In this document: piece after piece, positions 20,231 through 31,689 of the stretch
Layout of the letters: each line of letters opens with the position of its first letter
Position numbering within the stretch: position 1 is the stretch's first letter
NCBI RefSeq assembly: GCF_000143415.4
Contig: NW_003314315.1
Coordinates: 372,001-436,000, forward strand
Reading direction: 5' to 3'
DNA length: 64,000 nt
Source of the DNA: Selaginella moellendorffii
Taxonomy: Eukaryota > Streptophyta > Lycopodiopsida > Selaginellales > Selaginellaceae
Notes under the pieces: model-generated
The model's input: the letters and a program-made list of their open reading frames with translations, nothing else
The model's database searches: none
Told to the model about the DNA's origin: nothing
Position numbers and translations under genes: made by a program

Positions 20231-22870
20231 TCGGCATTAGCCCATGAGAGTATGGGACTTTTGGGGAGGAGGGGACAAGAGGAAAGAGTTGTCATTTAGG
20301 TACTTGTTAGATGTTTCCGTATGGGAAGTGGGGGCATGTTGTTTCAATGAGTAGTGCCCTTCAATCTTTCATGGCATGTAGATTGCTGCCATGGTTGTAT
20401 TCCCCATGAATGCAAGGAGGCTGTGGGTATAGAAGTCTAGTATGGGGAAGAAAAGCCATAGCCATATATAGGCATGGCAATTGTATATGACATGTGACAA
20501 AGTCTTTGTTCCTGTTTTGCATAGGGGGCAAAGACAGGCATCTCTAGGCATAACAAGCTATTGTCTTTAGCCTAGTTCGATATGAAGTGTGCGGGCTTAT
20601 TCAGTATTTTGCAAGGATATGCCTGGTGTAGCCCATGGCATTGTGAATGCTGGGACCAATGATTCTCCCAGTGTTGATGTCATTGAGGTAGTCCTGGAAG
20701 TGGGAGTTCCTGTTTGAACCTGCCAACCAGCCTTTAAACGCAAGGCTGATCCATGCCAAGAGAATTGTGGTGATTGGTTGGTCCAATAGTCCATCGAAGT
20801 TTAAGCCAAGGCATTCCATCCACTTCCAGCAATCCTTCCACCATCACTGGCTCTTTTAGGCATTGAGCTGGATTGAGTCTTCAATAGCTGCCCGAGCATA
20901 GTGGTCAAATGTGTCTCTCCATGCAGAGAGCATGAACTGCATGGTGCACTTCCATGCAACTGGAAGTAGTCCTCTCCATGCATAGCAAGCCATAGGGTGC
21001 TCTCTATTTGATGCCAAAGTTGTTGGCAATGAAGGTTTGGTAAAGCTTTTCTAGACAGGACCAACTCGTTACCAATTGGCTGGTGGCCCATGCAACATAG
21101 CCATATAGCATCATGGTGCTGACCCTAGCCTAATAGTGCTCCTTTCGTGCATCCCATTGGTAAATGGGTACTTCACGAAGTGATTCAATAGGCTATAATA
21201 TGTTCTTTCGGATACAACTTCACATTGAACTACTCTAGTGGTTCATATTTGCTGATGGTGGAGGTAATAACCAAGGTACTTGTAAGTGGTAACTTGCAGA
21301 ACCTCTTGTCCTTGATAGTGGAGTGGGGTGTGTCTTGCTTTCAAGCTGAAGATCACAATTTGTGTTTTGGTCAGGTTGATCCCAAGATTTGTGTCCTAGC
21401 AAAATCCCTTGAGGGCTTCTAACTGCTACTACATCTTCTTTTCTATTTAGCAAAGAATAGCAAAGAGTAGCAAGTGGCATAAAGCATGAGATGAAAATAG
21501 AGACCAACGATTTGGGTGGTGGAAAGCTCACACTTGGCTAGAAGGCATTCCAATGTGTCTATGTAGATGCCAAACAATGTTGGGGAGAGTAGGCATCCTT
21601 TCTTGACACTGGCGTTGCAAGGGATTGCTGCTTGTCTAGTGAGCTTGGCTTGAATGCAGGTGTAAAGGTGCTTTATGGCAGTGATGATGTCAGCTAGTGC
21701 ACCAAGTTCCCTCTAGCTATTGGAAGAGCAAGTGTCTTAGTACAGTGTCAAAGGCCATTTTAAAATCCACAATGCAGCAGAGGAGCCTGCCTCCTTTTGC
21801 ATGGGAGTGATCCAATAGGATTCAAAACATAATCAGGTGGTCTGTGTAGCTTCTCTGTGGGTGAAAGCCAATTTGACCCCATGCACGTACATGTGTGGTT
21901 TCTGCCCACTACATCAGCTGCTTTTCCAGCATCTGGGCATATAGCTTGGACAAGATGTTGCTTATCATGATGCATCTATAGTTGGACAGGATGGTTTATA
22001 GTCCATCTTGTTGGGAAGCCGATGCTGGCTATGTTGTTGAAGATTCCCTTGAGGATGGGGGTGAGGAAATTTTCATTTGCAGCCAGCAGTATCTCTACAG
22101 TGAGCTCTTGTGCATCTGGGGCTTGGCATCTTGGCAATTTGCGAATGGCATTGGCAATGTCCTCTATAGAGAAGGTGGCTGTCCTCTTGTGTTGCTGTGT
22201 CAAGACTAGTGGCGCAAAAGGGAGGTATGTCACCCAGACCACATTGCTCAATATCATGACTGCTCGAGGTTTGTTATGTGCCCAGGTAGGGTTGGCATGG
22301 AAATCCTTGATTTACTCATCATTGACATGCTTGATATATCTTCTTTTCTTCTTTTTGCAAAGCTGCCAAAAAAGTGTTTCTCACCCTTTTACTACCCCCA
22401 CATGTAAATCTTGTAGTTTAGTGGCAAGTGCTACAAAGTATTCCACGTCCCACCAACAAGCCTTTGGGAGCCTGGTAGCCTGTTTAGGCCGAAAATGTTG
22501 GTGGCTGCCGTGACAAAAGGCTTGGACCAAGTGTGTTGTGTGTTGGTTTGGTGTGGGCATGTTTTGTAGCTAAGACTCTCAAAATTTTGGAGACATAAGG
22601 TGGACCTATAGTGCCACCTTGAACTAGTAGTGAGATGCCAAGTGGACAGTGGTCTGAGATCTTGGAATCTAGAAAGTCCTAGAGGTGACAGTCAGACTAT
22701 GGTGTCAATTGCAACTTGTGAGATAAGAGTGTAGTCATTGGTGTTGGCAATATTTCACATCATACATGTGTGTTCCCCTGTGGATGGCAATTTTGTAGGC
22801 CTCTCTCAACTAGATATTCCTAGTGCAAAGACACTATGGTCATTAGAAATCACTTCTTGAACTCTTCGTA
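20230..22870 (-). mobile_element. Decayed non-LTR (LINE-type) retrotransposon
   Basis: Read on the minus strand with stops and shifts ignored, the order is that of a LINE ORF2. An endonuclease end (SKISDHCPLGIS, near 22665-22620) comes first. Reverse transcriptase follows: FSIEDIANAIRKLPRCQAPD and GIFNNIASIGFPTRW (22260-21976), then IVDFKMAFDTV with the motif A aspartate near 21765, and KKGCPLSPTLFGIY near 21600. A zinc-finger tail, CPLCKTGTKTLSHVIYNCHA, ends at 20369-20551. Stops and frameshifts are frequent, so it is inactive. A poly-A end was not identified. Base composition is far less AT-biased than the adjoining gypsy block, so it is probably younger. Confidence 0.85.
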
Positions 22871-23153
22871 GTATATGTTCCCACCATTTGGGACCATAGC
22901 AGTCGTGGACGAGCCACTCCAGAGCCATGGGAAGAATTCAACAGACGAGCAGAGTACCTACAGCTGTGCCACTTGTTTTGACGAATTCCAACATCCACGT
23001 TCCAGTGGGCTCCCAATCTTAGTTTTTGTTTGCCAAAGGCTATGCTCTTGTCCATCGAATCGTGGAGGACATCAATTCCGCATATATATATACACGTACT
23101 ATTTCCTCTTCTCGATCAAAGAGAATACAATAAAAAAAGCTTTGAACTAGCGT
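22871..23153. other. Intergenic, no gene seen
   Basis: This short stretch separates the LINE remnant from the glycosyltransferase stop codon. It may include the degraded 5' part of the LINE endonuclease, but I cannot show it. Confidence 0.4.
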
Positions 23154-24600
23154 TTACTTCCACAATTCAAGGTCTTTGACCAAGGAATCGATGCCGGATC
23201 GAGAAGATCCTCCTTCTTCCATCCCCTGTCTAGCGAGTTCTCCAAGATCGCTGACTTTCTTTCCAAGCTCATCCCGCCTTTTAAACATGAGCTCCTCGAT
23301 TGCAGCCTCCAAATCGGCCTTGCTCACAACGTCAGTAATGGCGTTACCCAATCTTACCGAAATCCCCCACTCCTCGTCCAAGATCTTCCTCGTCAAGCAC
23401 TGATCGGCCATTCGCGGCATCGACATCACAGGGACGCCAACGGTGACGCTCTCCAAGATCGAATTCCATCCGCAATGCGTCAAGAAACCGCCCACGGCAC
23501 GATGCCCGAGGACCCCAACCTGGGGTGCCCAGTCGGTTAGCAGCCCGCGGTATACCGTGCCACCATTAACGTGCTCTAAGGCACCACCGGACTTGAGCGC
23601 GTACCGCGCGGTAGCGCCGAATTCCTTCGGCACTAGCTCGAGCTGCTGCGGGCGTACCACCCATAGAAAAGCGATGTTCTTCGTGGATTCCAAAGCCAGG
23701 GCTATCTGCTCGAATTGGGCTGCCGGGACTGGAGCAATAGTTCCAAACGCAATGTATAGAACCGATCGAGACTCCTGTTTGTCCAGCCATGGAATTACCT
23801 GGTTTGGATCGTCTGGATCGCTCCCAGTGGAGATGTTTAGATGGAGAGGACCCACTGGAACGATGTTGATTCCACATAGCTCAAGAGCTCTCACCGCATT
23901 GCCTTCCAGGGCGTGGGAGGAGTTTGCCAGTACGCGATCAGCTTGGGAGCTATACCCCACAGCTTCCACAAAGGTCTTGACAACAATGGCGGCGCTGAAT
24001 TTTGGATCTGTGGCATGGTGTAGCGTCATGTAGTCCAAGACCTTGAGGTCCACAAGCCCTGGAATCTTCACCACGGTTTCGAGATCTAGCAGTCCAAGTT
24101 TTCTAAGATCACCATTCCTGGAAGAAAGCGTTTGGAAATCACGTACCTTTGATCGCATTTTCGGAGATAAGCCTTGGTAAGTTAATATACACCGCAAGCT
24201 CGGTCATGGTGGACGTCCAAAACGCGACCCACGGCACGCCCAAGTCCCGGGCAACGTCTCCGCCCCAGCCCACGAGAACGTCGCTTATGACGCACGTCAC
24301 TCTGCGGTGCCGCCAGCGCGCCGCCACGGCACCGCCCAGCGCCTTAAACTTTGGGAAGAACTCGAGGAAGAGCTTCATGTTCCTCTCCGCTGGAGGCTCC
24401 AGCGGCAAATCCTCGTAGCGAACAAACTCCAAACTGTTCTCTCGCTGCCATCCTCCTGGGAGTTGGAGGATCGTGACGGAGATCCGGCCCCCTGTCAGAG
24501 AGTGGAGATGGCAACAGAGATGGAGGAGAGGGATCTCATGGCCTTTGAGTAAGAATGGCACTGCGAGAATGTGTATGTGATCCAAGCGCTCTTCCTCCAT
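23154..24600 (-). CDS. UDP-glycosyltransferase (GT1 family)
   Basis: Two exons, 24600-24147 and 24085-23154, join in phase to 461 residues, the normal size for plant UGTs. The 61-nt intron uses GT at 24146 and a CTAG acceptor. A nearer TTCCAG acceptor would shift the frame. The PSPG box that binds the UDP-sugar starts at DWAPQVGVLGHRAVGGFLTH near W337 and includes HCGWNS and ESVTVGVPVMSMPRMADQ. The N-terminal half begins HIHILAVPFLLKGHEIPLLH, which matches the family but with L instead of P in the usual PFPxxGH pattern. It should glycosylate a small lipophilic acceptor in the cytosol. The acceptor cannot be predicted. Confidence 0.9.
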
Positions 24601-25696
24601 AGCTCCAACCTTCCAATTAAGACTTGAAAAGTTGGTTTTTTTACTTCTACCAGCGCAAACAATTCCTCTTGTCCTTTAATAGTGCTTCGTGTCACTTGTT
24701 GCTCGTTCGCTCACAATGTCCACAATGCTCTCATACGTGGCAGTAAATTATTTCTAACTGTCGTCTTCTTGCTCTTGATTCTTTTAATCACAAAGATGCT
24801 TCATGACAATTATGATTTGAAGTTCTACTTAGAGCTCTGACATTACCCTCACAAGTGTAAATAATTAACTATTTAGTTATATTTAACAATTGCTTATCTA
24901 GGTGAAGCAATTCTTGCCTCTGCTCGTGTAAATGGTCAGTGTCCTTTATTATGAGCTCATATTCTCTAGTTTGAACAAGTAACTTTGCAAACACAAGCTT
25001 TAAAAGTAGATAATACTCGCAAATGCATTCCCTGAGAACATCAAGATCATGGCCGTGAACTCAGACGAGATTAAGAAGCTTCCACTGGAGAGGTCGAGGC
25101 GGTTTCACTCAACTTACCTCTCAAGCTTAACTTTGCGACGTTTTGATGTCCTCGACAGCCATGTTCCACATGTCTGTCCATGTCGAGACGCTCCTGGAGA
25201 AAAAGTTCCTTCTGCTCTCCAGGAACGATCGATCCCGGGAAGATTTAAAGTGCTGGACAGGCGCTTCCCCCCGAGGACCCTCTAGATCCAGTGGGCTTTA
25301 ACTCGATGAGAAAGATCATGGACTATGGGTGCTTTGAGGGAGAAGGTATTTGGCAAGCTTGTCAACGTTGGACCTTTGCTCGTCAAGCCAGGATCAAGCA
25401 TGGAAGATCACGTCCAGAGGCATTGCTGGAGGCAAGCCAGCAGAGCTCTCCCAGCGAAAGCTCGGGGTTTCCTCGAGGGCTTGCGGGGGAGGATGGGAAC
25501 CGGCGGTTGATCGTGCCATGGAGCTCCCATATTGTGGGACTGTGGACGCCCGAGACCTTGAGCTCATCATGGGACTGCCATGTCATGAATGGCGTGCGAG
25601 AGCTCTTGCAGAGCAATCCATGCGATACTCAGGCTTGGAGCTAGGCGAGGATTGAATCCTTGCCAGCCATAAAGAACCCTAATTTTTATTTGTTGA
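24601..25696. other. Intergenic, 1.1 kb, no gene seen
   Basis: The left half is AT-rich, the right half GC-rich. Overlapping plus-strand frames of 78-117 codons at 25049-25655 have no domain and no splice pattern I could follow. I see no RNA gene or repeat. Confidence 0.45.
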
Positions 25697-28261
25697 CTAT
25701 GGCGCGGTGACTTGCGTTGGATCCAAGTGAAGTGTGCACGCATTGAGCAAGCTCGTCCAATGCTCGACACTGGGCTCCGAGGGCATGGAATTCATGAGCA
25801 CCTCGGCATCGCGCAGATGCCCACACCGCCCTAGCAGATCCACCACGCAGCCGTAGTGCTCCGGGATTGGATCCACGCCGTGATCGCCTTGCATCGAGGT
25901 AAAGATCTCCATGGCCCTCCTCGCCAGTCCGCCATGGCTGCACGAGAACAAGAGGCTGACGAAGGTCACTGTGTCTTGCTCGATCCCCTCCAGTCCCATC
26001 TCACGATGGAGGCAAAGAGCTCTCTGGATCTCGCCACACTCTGCGTAAGCTGCGATCATGCTGCTCCACGCCACTGGGTTTCGCCGATCGAGCGAGCGGT
26101 CGAAGGCTGTTCTTGCGGATTCCGCAGCCCCACACTTGGCGTAGAGATTGATCGCGAGGGTGTCCAGTCTGGCCGATTGGATCCCGCTCTCGAGGAACCA
26201 CGAATGCACAGCCTCTCCCCGGTGTGGGCACTTCATCTCTCGGCAAGCGGTCAACGCAACCGCGAAGGCCATCTCGTCGGGAACGGTGCCGTCGTGGAGC
26301 ATCGCGTGGAAGAAGTGGAGAGCCAGGCGTGGATCGCCGCTGGAATTGGCCGCGGTCATCATCGCCACCCACGGCCACACGGATCGCTCTTCCAATCGCT
26401 GGAAGAGATCTCTTGCGCGGTCCAGGCCGCGGCCGAGCTTCGTGTGGAAGCTCATGAGCGCGGTGGTGACGACGGGCACGAGCTCTAGTCCGGCCTCTCG
26501 GATGTGTCCCTGGATTCGATCGAAGTGTTCTTGGATCGATGATCTTCCATCCTCGATGCGATTGAGCTCCTTCTCACATGCCGCGATCAGTGAGAGGAAG
26601 GAGACGTGATTGGGCCGGATGCCCTCGAGGAGCATTCTTCCGTAGATCACGCACGATTCGGCCATGGTTTCTTGCGAGCTGATCATCGCTGACCACGTCA
26701 CGACGCTTGATTCTTCCTCCTCCTTGGCTTGATCGTCGAGCAAGTCCCTGGCGACATGGAGCAAGCCACAGGCAGCGTACATCCCCGCCAGCGCATTGCT
26801 CACTGCCACATCGCTGGAGATTCGCGAGGGCGAGGCGAGGATCCGTGCGTGGATCGATCGCCCCTGGTCGATGTTTTGGGTCGCTGCGCAAGCGCCCAGG
26901 ATCCCCACGAAGGTGATCTCGTCGCCCTTGACGCCCTCGAGATCCATTCGGCGGTGGAGCTCCAACGCTTCCTTGGACTCGCCCCAGTCCAGGCAAGCAG
27001 AGATTATTGTGTTCCAGGAGACTAGATTCTTTGCCGGCATGCTCGTCGAGAAGAAGGATCGCGCGTCCTCCACGCCGGTCTTGCCGTAGAGATTGAGCAG
27101 CGCGTTGAGGAGCGCGTCGTGGATCTCCACCCCGCTGACCAGGATTCGCGAGTGGATTGATCGCGCTGCCTCCACATCATCGCCCAGGCGCGCGAGAGAT
27201 TGGACGAGGGTAACGAATGTGACGCTGCTGGGCTTGATCCCCTGGTGTTCCATCTTCCGGAAGAGCTCCAACACAACCTTGAAATCCCCATTCCGGGCAT
27301 TTGCCGCAAGGATGATGTTCCAAGACACCACGTCTCTCACAGGCATCGCCTCAAGAACACAGACCGATTCTTCGACTAGATCACACTTGGTGTACATTGT
27401 AAGGATGGAATTCGCGACGAAGATGTCGGCATCCAGCCCGATCTGCGAGGATTCTTTGTGGACGAGTTTGCCCACTGTGCTGTTCTTTAGCGCCGAGCAC
27501 GCGCGCAGGACATGGATCACGGTCGTTTCGTTTGGGCGGGCATCCATTCGCCGGTAGAGCTCCAAAATCTCTTCGTGGAGATCCCTCTCCGCGTAGGCGA
27601 TCATCATCGCGTTCCAGCACGACACGGATTTGGGAGCGATTCGATCGAAGGCGTCCCTGGCAGCGGCAAGATCGCCACACATGCTATAGGATTTGATGAA
27701 TCCGGGCTCCGATCCATAGCCCATGCCGGTGAGCTGCGCGTGGATAGATCGGCACACGGGCAGCGCGACCGGATCCGAGCAGGCGCTCAGGATCGTGAGG
27801 TGGGTCACTCGATCGGGCCTGACGCCCTCGAGCTGCATGGATTGGAAGAGGTGGAACGCACGGGACAAATGCCCCTTGCGGGCACTTGCTGCGATCAGGA
27901 GAGTCCACGACACCGCATTCTTGTGGGCGAGCATTTGGCCAAACACAGTGGTGGCATCGTCCAGGCTGCCGCATCGGCAGTAAGCCTCGATGAGGAGATT
28001 GCTGATAAACAGGTGGGAGCGGTGATCTCTGGCAATGGTGGCGTGGATCTTCTTGCAGAGCGGAAGGGATTGGGTAGCGGCACAGTCGCGGATGATCGAG
28101 GCCAACAAACGTTCTTGTTCTTCGTCGGGATCATTGTTGGGATCTTTGTCTTGGGTCTTGGTCTGGTCGAAGAGGTGTGTTGCGAGATTATCAAGGCGAT
28201 CGATCTCCGCGGCTGAGCTGGGCACGAATCTCTGGCAGCATTTCCTTGTGCCGTGGATCAT
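25697..28261 (-). CDS. Large PLS-class PPR protein
   Basis: A single exon encodes 854 residues, with a spacer of about 70 residues at the N-terminus and then some 20 PPR repeats (for example LFISNLLIEAYCRCGSLDDA and NPVAWSSMIAAYAECGEIQR). The C-terminal repeats reach HYGCVVDLLGRCGHLRDAEV and EHWTSLLNACTLHL. The chain then stops at DPTQVTAP, so the E, E+ and DYW domains of editing factors are absent. The likely role is organelle RNA binding. The N-terminus (MIHGTRKCCQRFVPSSAAEI) is only weakly presequence-like. Confidence 0.92.
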   Translation of the reverse strand: MIHGTRKCCQRFVPSSAAEIDRLDNLATHLFDQTKTQDKDPNNDPDEEQERLLASIIRDCAATQSLPLCKKIHATIARDHRSHLFISNLLIEAYCRCGSLDDATTVFGQMLAHKNAVSWTLLIAASARKGHLSRAFHLFQSMQLEGVRPDRVTHLTILSACSDPVALPVCRSIHAQLTGMGYGSEPGFIKSYSMCGDLAAARDAFDRIAPKSVSCWNAMMIAYAERDLHEEILELYRRMDARPNETTVIHVLRACSALKNSTVGKLVHKESSQIGLDADIFVANSILTMYTKCDLVEESVCVLEAMPVRDVVSWNIILAANARNGDFKVVLELFRKMEHQGIKPSSVTFVTLVQSLARLGDDVEAARSIHSRILVSGVEIHDALLNALLNLYGKTGVEDARSFFSTSMPAKNLVSWNTIISACLDWGESKEALELHRRMDLEGVKGDEITFVGILGACAATQNIDQGRSIHARILASPSRISSDVAVSNALAGMYAACGLLHVARDLLDDQAKEEEESSVVTWSAMISSQETMAESCVIYGRMLLEGIRPNHVSFLSLIAACEKELNRIEDGRSSIQEHFDRIQGHIREAGLELVPVVTTALMSFHTKLGRGLDRARDLFQRLEERSVWPWVAMMTAANSSGDPRLALHFFHAMLHDGTVPDEMAFAVALTACREMKCPHRGEAVHSWFLESGIQSARLDTLAINLYAKCGAAESARTAFDRSLDRRNPVAWSSMIAAYAECGEIQRALCLHREMGLEGIEQDTVTFVSLLFSCSHGGLARRAMEIFTSMQGDHGVDPIPEHYGCVVDLLGRCGHLRDAEVLMNSMPSEPSVEHWTSLLNACTLHLDPTQVTAP

Positions 28262-28931
28262 AAGAACATTCTAGTTCGATGGAGTGAGATGCGTGAGCCA
28301 ATCAATCAAGATTTCCTGAGACTCTTTTTGTTGGTACTCTCCTCAATCACAGGCACAAGATGGTAACCATGGTGGCGAGCGTTAGCAACAAGAACGCCGC
28401 GTAAACCATCCGGATGAGGTGGGACGGTACTACCACTACAGCAGCTGCGCTTCACCATGGAAAAACCTTCATTACACGAGGCAGTGACAAAAATTTCTCT
28501 AACTTAAGTCGTCACAAAACTTTTGGTCTTATGAGCTCGATGCCTTCAAAGACAAGTTATATTTGCTGTGTTGAATCAACATTATTAAACTTGTTGCCAC
28601 AGGCCGTTGGCCCATCCATTATTCTGGTCGATGAACTCAGCTTTGCTTCTGGCAAGTTCTGGAAGCCTGAACATAACCAACATCAAGGTGGTGTGCTTGA
28701 AGAGCATGAAGAGCAACTTGACGTCTTTCTTTCCGCATGGTCAGCTGATCTCATTCGGGTGGCAAGTACCAGAAATTTGAGGCAGAAAACTTGTCAAAAA
28801 ACAGATAATTGCTGCAGGTGAATTCTCGAACTCTAGCCAAATACGTCTATGTGTTCAACCAAAGCTGTAGCAGGTCGCCACAAAATTGAGATAAGAACTT
28901 CGTCAAATCTTGCACACAATTTTGGAGGTCT
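28262..28931. other. Intergenic, holds only the gene fragment noted
   Basis: Except for the inverted fragment at 28333-28416 there is no supported feature. A plus-strand frame of 135 codons (28414-28821) has no domain and begins in this rearranged sequence. Confidence 0.4.
28333..28416 (-). pseudogene. 3' fragment of the membrane-protein gene at 11520-12203, inverted
   Basis: On the minus strand this reads MVYAAFLLLTLATMVTILCL followed by a stop, matching the last codons of the 227-residue membrane protein (VYAAFLLLTLATMVAS, TVTILCL). DNA identity continues a few bases past the stop. A 12-nt deletion separates the two. Nothing else of that gene is found here. Confidence 0.75.
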
Positions 28932-30775
28932 TCACGCTTGAACCTCATTCGCAGGAATGTCGACTTCTGCATGAAGAACTTTCCTCTTTTCCATCCAAAG
29001 CATCACTGCTGTGAAACTGAGGTTCTCTCCCTCTCTAGGCTGATCGTGAGCCTGGAGCAGCAAAGATACGCACAGCTGAGCTTTCATAACTTTCCAGTCC
29101 CCATCACCAATGCATCCGCATTGCCTAACCAAAGCGGTATTCACCTTATATCCATTTTCATAGTGGATCAAACTAAATTGTCCCAGTTCAACTGCCAGCT
29201 TTTCTCTCAGCTTCTTAACATCGTCACTGCTCGGTTCGAACATGCTCTTATGGTACAGCCTAATGAGGATAAGAAGATTACGAAGATCTCGTACAATCTG
29301 ATAGTTGCCATCTACCTCCTCAACCGATGCAAAAGCCATGCCACATAGAGCCATATCGAAAGCTCCCCGACTATAATGATTTACATTGTATCCGATCTTC
29401 ATCTTAAACTCGTTGAGTTGCAGTGCAGCATCCATAGTTTCAATACATACGGTACACTGCTTTCTACTATTTAATGCTGCTTCAGCTTCTATAATGGTCC
29501 TTGTAACCTTGTGTATGTCTGGTGCAGAAAGCTGAACAGCAACATAAGCTAGACTTGGTGCTATTTTGTCTGACCAAGTATCCTTGACCATTTTGGACCA
29601 TTTGTCCTGTATGCTACCCATGATCAGCTTCAATGGGACCGCAAAGCATACGAGGCAAGCACGAGTTGTAGCATGCGCCAGTCCAAAGAATATCACATAG
29701 CACATCAACTCATAGCCTTCCAGAATTCTTAGCCAGTATTGGACCAAGTGTTTGTGGTTATGCACCTCCTCCAAGGGCGTTCCTTCCATTAGAACGTGAA
29801 AGAACTGTAGCAAGTCATGGAACCACTCCCACTGGAAAATCTTTCTTGCCATTGTTTTCATGTCATCTTTATTGGTGACAAGCTCGACTGCGATGTCTAT
29901 ACGAGCGAGGAACCCTGGAGAGCACTGCATACTAAGATACAGCAATATGATAATGGAGCACACTAGAGTCTCCGGTCCAGCTGGATGATTGATTAGAAGA
30001 TTGATGATCGTATAGTACGCTAAAAATATCAGCAAACCCGTACCTTCTACCCAGAGAAAAGTATACTGACTATCGAAGTGTTTCATGTGCTGGAAACCCC
30101 AAGAGCCTGACTCTGTAAGTTGCTTCCGAATAACATCTTGTCGACCACCTGGAACATATGTTCAGCTTGTTCATGGTCTGCTCGCTGTGGTTTTTCCTTG
30201 TTTCTCCATATCCTGAACACTTCATTGCTCCTAGCTATACTTACAAATACTGCAGATGGTAGAAGGATCCATAAGTCAAGTAAGAGATGACATCGAGGCA
30301 GCCACATGTACATGAGATACTCCCAAAACCGAGAACGGAGACGTAGCATTTGTGACTTGGTTTCGTTCTTGCATCCACAAAAACGGATTGTAAGAGCCGC
30401 TAAGTAGCTGAGTAGGACAAGCTGTTGTCGGCTCTGTTCGCGTTTGAGACCACTTAAGGCAAGGAGCCCTGCTGCCTCAGTCAAACCCGTAGCAGTGAGG
30501 AGGTATCTCCTTGCAAAATTTTGAACAAGTAGACCGGGACCTAAAGAGAAGACTCCCAACTGCAGATTGAAGTACCTTGCTAGCATTGTGCATATCAATG
30601 TCGTGCATCCCGCGACTATAAACTTATCCCCAAAACTCCCACTAAAACTCTGTTGTATGTTGAAGAAGATGAAAGATATGTCATAGACTTTATCTCCCAG
30701 GATGATCAATCCAATGATAAGTAGCAGCACGACCACTGAGAAAATGCGGCCTAAGAGCTTAGCCAACCAATGCAT
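28932..30775 (-). CDS. Multi-pass membrane protein, family not recognised
   Basis: Two exons, 30775-30149 and 30089-28932, join in phase over a 59-nt GT-AG intron to give 594 residues. The first exon has hydrophobic segments at about residues 10-28, 47-66 and 150-180. The second starts with two more (LLIFLAYYTIINLLI and LVCSIIILLYLSM), and a further one reads YELMCYVIFFGLAHATTRAC. The C-terminal 250 residues are soluble, with ELGQFSLIHYENG and CIGDGDWKVMKAQLCVSLLL. The layout, N-terminal membrane region plus long C-terminal domain, recalls plant DUF4220/DUF594 proteins, but I cannot confirm that. Function is unknown. Confidence 0.72.
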
Positions 30776-30984
30776 TTTGCGTAAAGCTAGATCCAGTAAG
30801 CACTGGGATGGAAATTATGAAAAATGCAGGGTTAGACCTCAATTCATCCTCATTGTGAAGAGCCAATTCGCCGGAGTGAGTGGACAGATACAGGAGAGGC
30901 TACAATCGTTCTGCTGGAGAAAGCCAAATCGCCCCTCTCCATCATACGATATGATACAATTACCATCTACTATATAGTATACAA

Positions 30985-31255
30985 TTTTAATTGTATCTCC
31001 AGCACGATCTCGTCCTTAGCCATTTTTGCACGGCATCTGGAATAGAGGTCAACCTCTCCAAAACGAAGCTTAAGGTATTTGGACACTGCCTGTTTACCCT
31101 TGGACCCTTACAAATACCTGGGCTTAGAATTAACCCCTGGAAAGCGGGTTGCACATCGAAGCAGCTCGCAGGGCATACCATTCTTTTCAATCCGATTGCC
31201 ATGCCGCACAAATAACCATTGGAGTGTGAAGAGGTATTTCTTCCTCACAAAAGTA
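30985..31255 (+). mobile_element. LINE reverse transcriptase fragment
   Basis: The frame reads FCTASGIEVNLSKTKLKVFG and, one frame over, YKYLGLELTPGKR. Both are hallmarks of the region just after the catalytic ADD box in LINE reverse transcriptases. The frame shift and short length mark it as a remnant. It lies about 0.4 kb upstream of the rearranged PPR/CDC5 array. Confidence 0.65.
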
Positions 31256-31689
31256 TAGCACAACGCTAGTGACACAGCTCCGGGCATGAATGAGTGGCAT
31301 TGAGTAAGAGTTGACCAGTTTATTCGGACTAAATTGCACTCTGCCGACGTTTCCTACCCATCATCCTGCTTGACTCTGGATTATAGCCATTAGAACTTCT
31401 TGCATGGAAGTACGTCATTGTATACATAAAAAACGAAACGCCACCTCTCTAAAAAACACACCATGCCGGCTATAGACGATTCTATCAGCTTAATGTATGA
31501 ACGATTGGTGGCTGGACGTAAAAAACTGGACAATGCGCCTGGGCAATCTCAGACAATTGACAATCCTCTCCACGAGTACATGGCACAAGCACTCCAAAAA
31601 TGGCTTCAAGACAAGACAGTTAGAGCAGTGAAATATGAGATTTATCACTGACTGTGATGATCTTATAGGGAGAGATCCACTTATCGAGT
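31256..31689. other. Intergenic, one doubtful short ORF
   Basis: A 62-codon frame (31463-31651, MPAIDDSISLMYERLVAGRK) has an upstream sequence rich in A and a stop after EIYH. It resembles nothing I know and could be a fragment. No other feature is visible. Confidence 0.35.

Noticed and set aside
22843-23055. 70-codon minus-strand frame next to the LINE
   Set aside because: Might be LINE endonuclease, but no motif could be recognised.
25049-25655. Overlapping plus-strand frames of 78-117 codons
   Set aside because: No domain, no consistent splice pattern, and mutually overlapping in different phases.
28414-28821. 135-codon plus-strand frame
   Set aside because: Starts in a rearranged gene scrap and shows no family features or splice sites.
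31463-31651. 62-codon plus-strand frame MPAIDDSIS...
   Set aside because: No homology or neighbour evidence. Could be a fragment, but not supportable as a gene.
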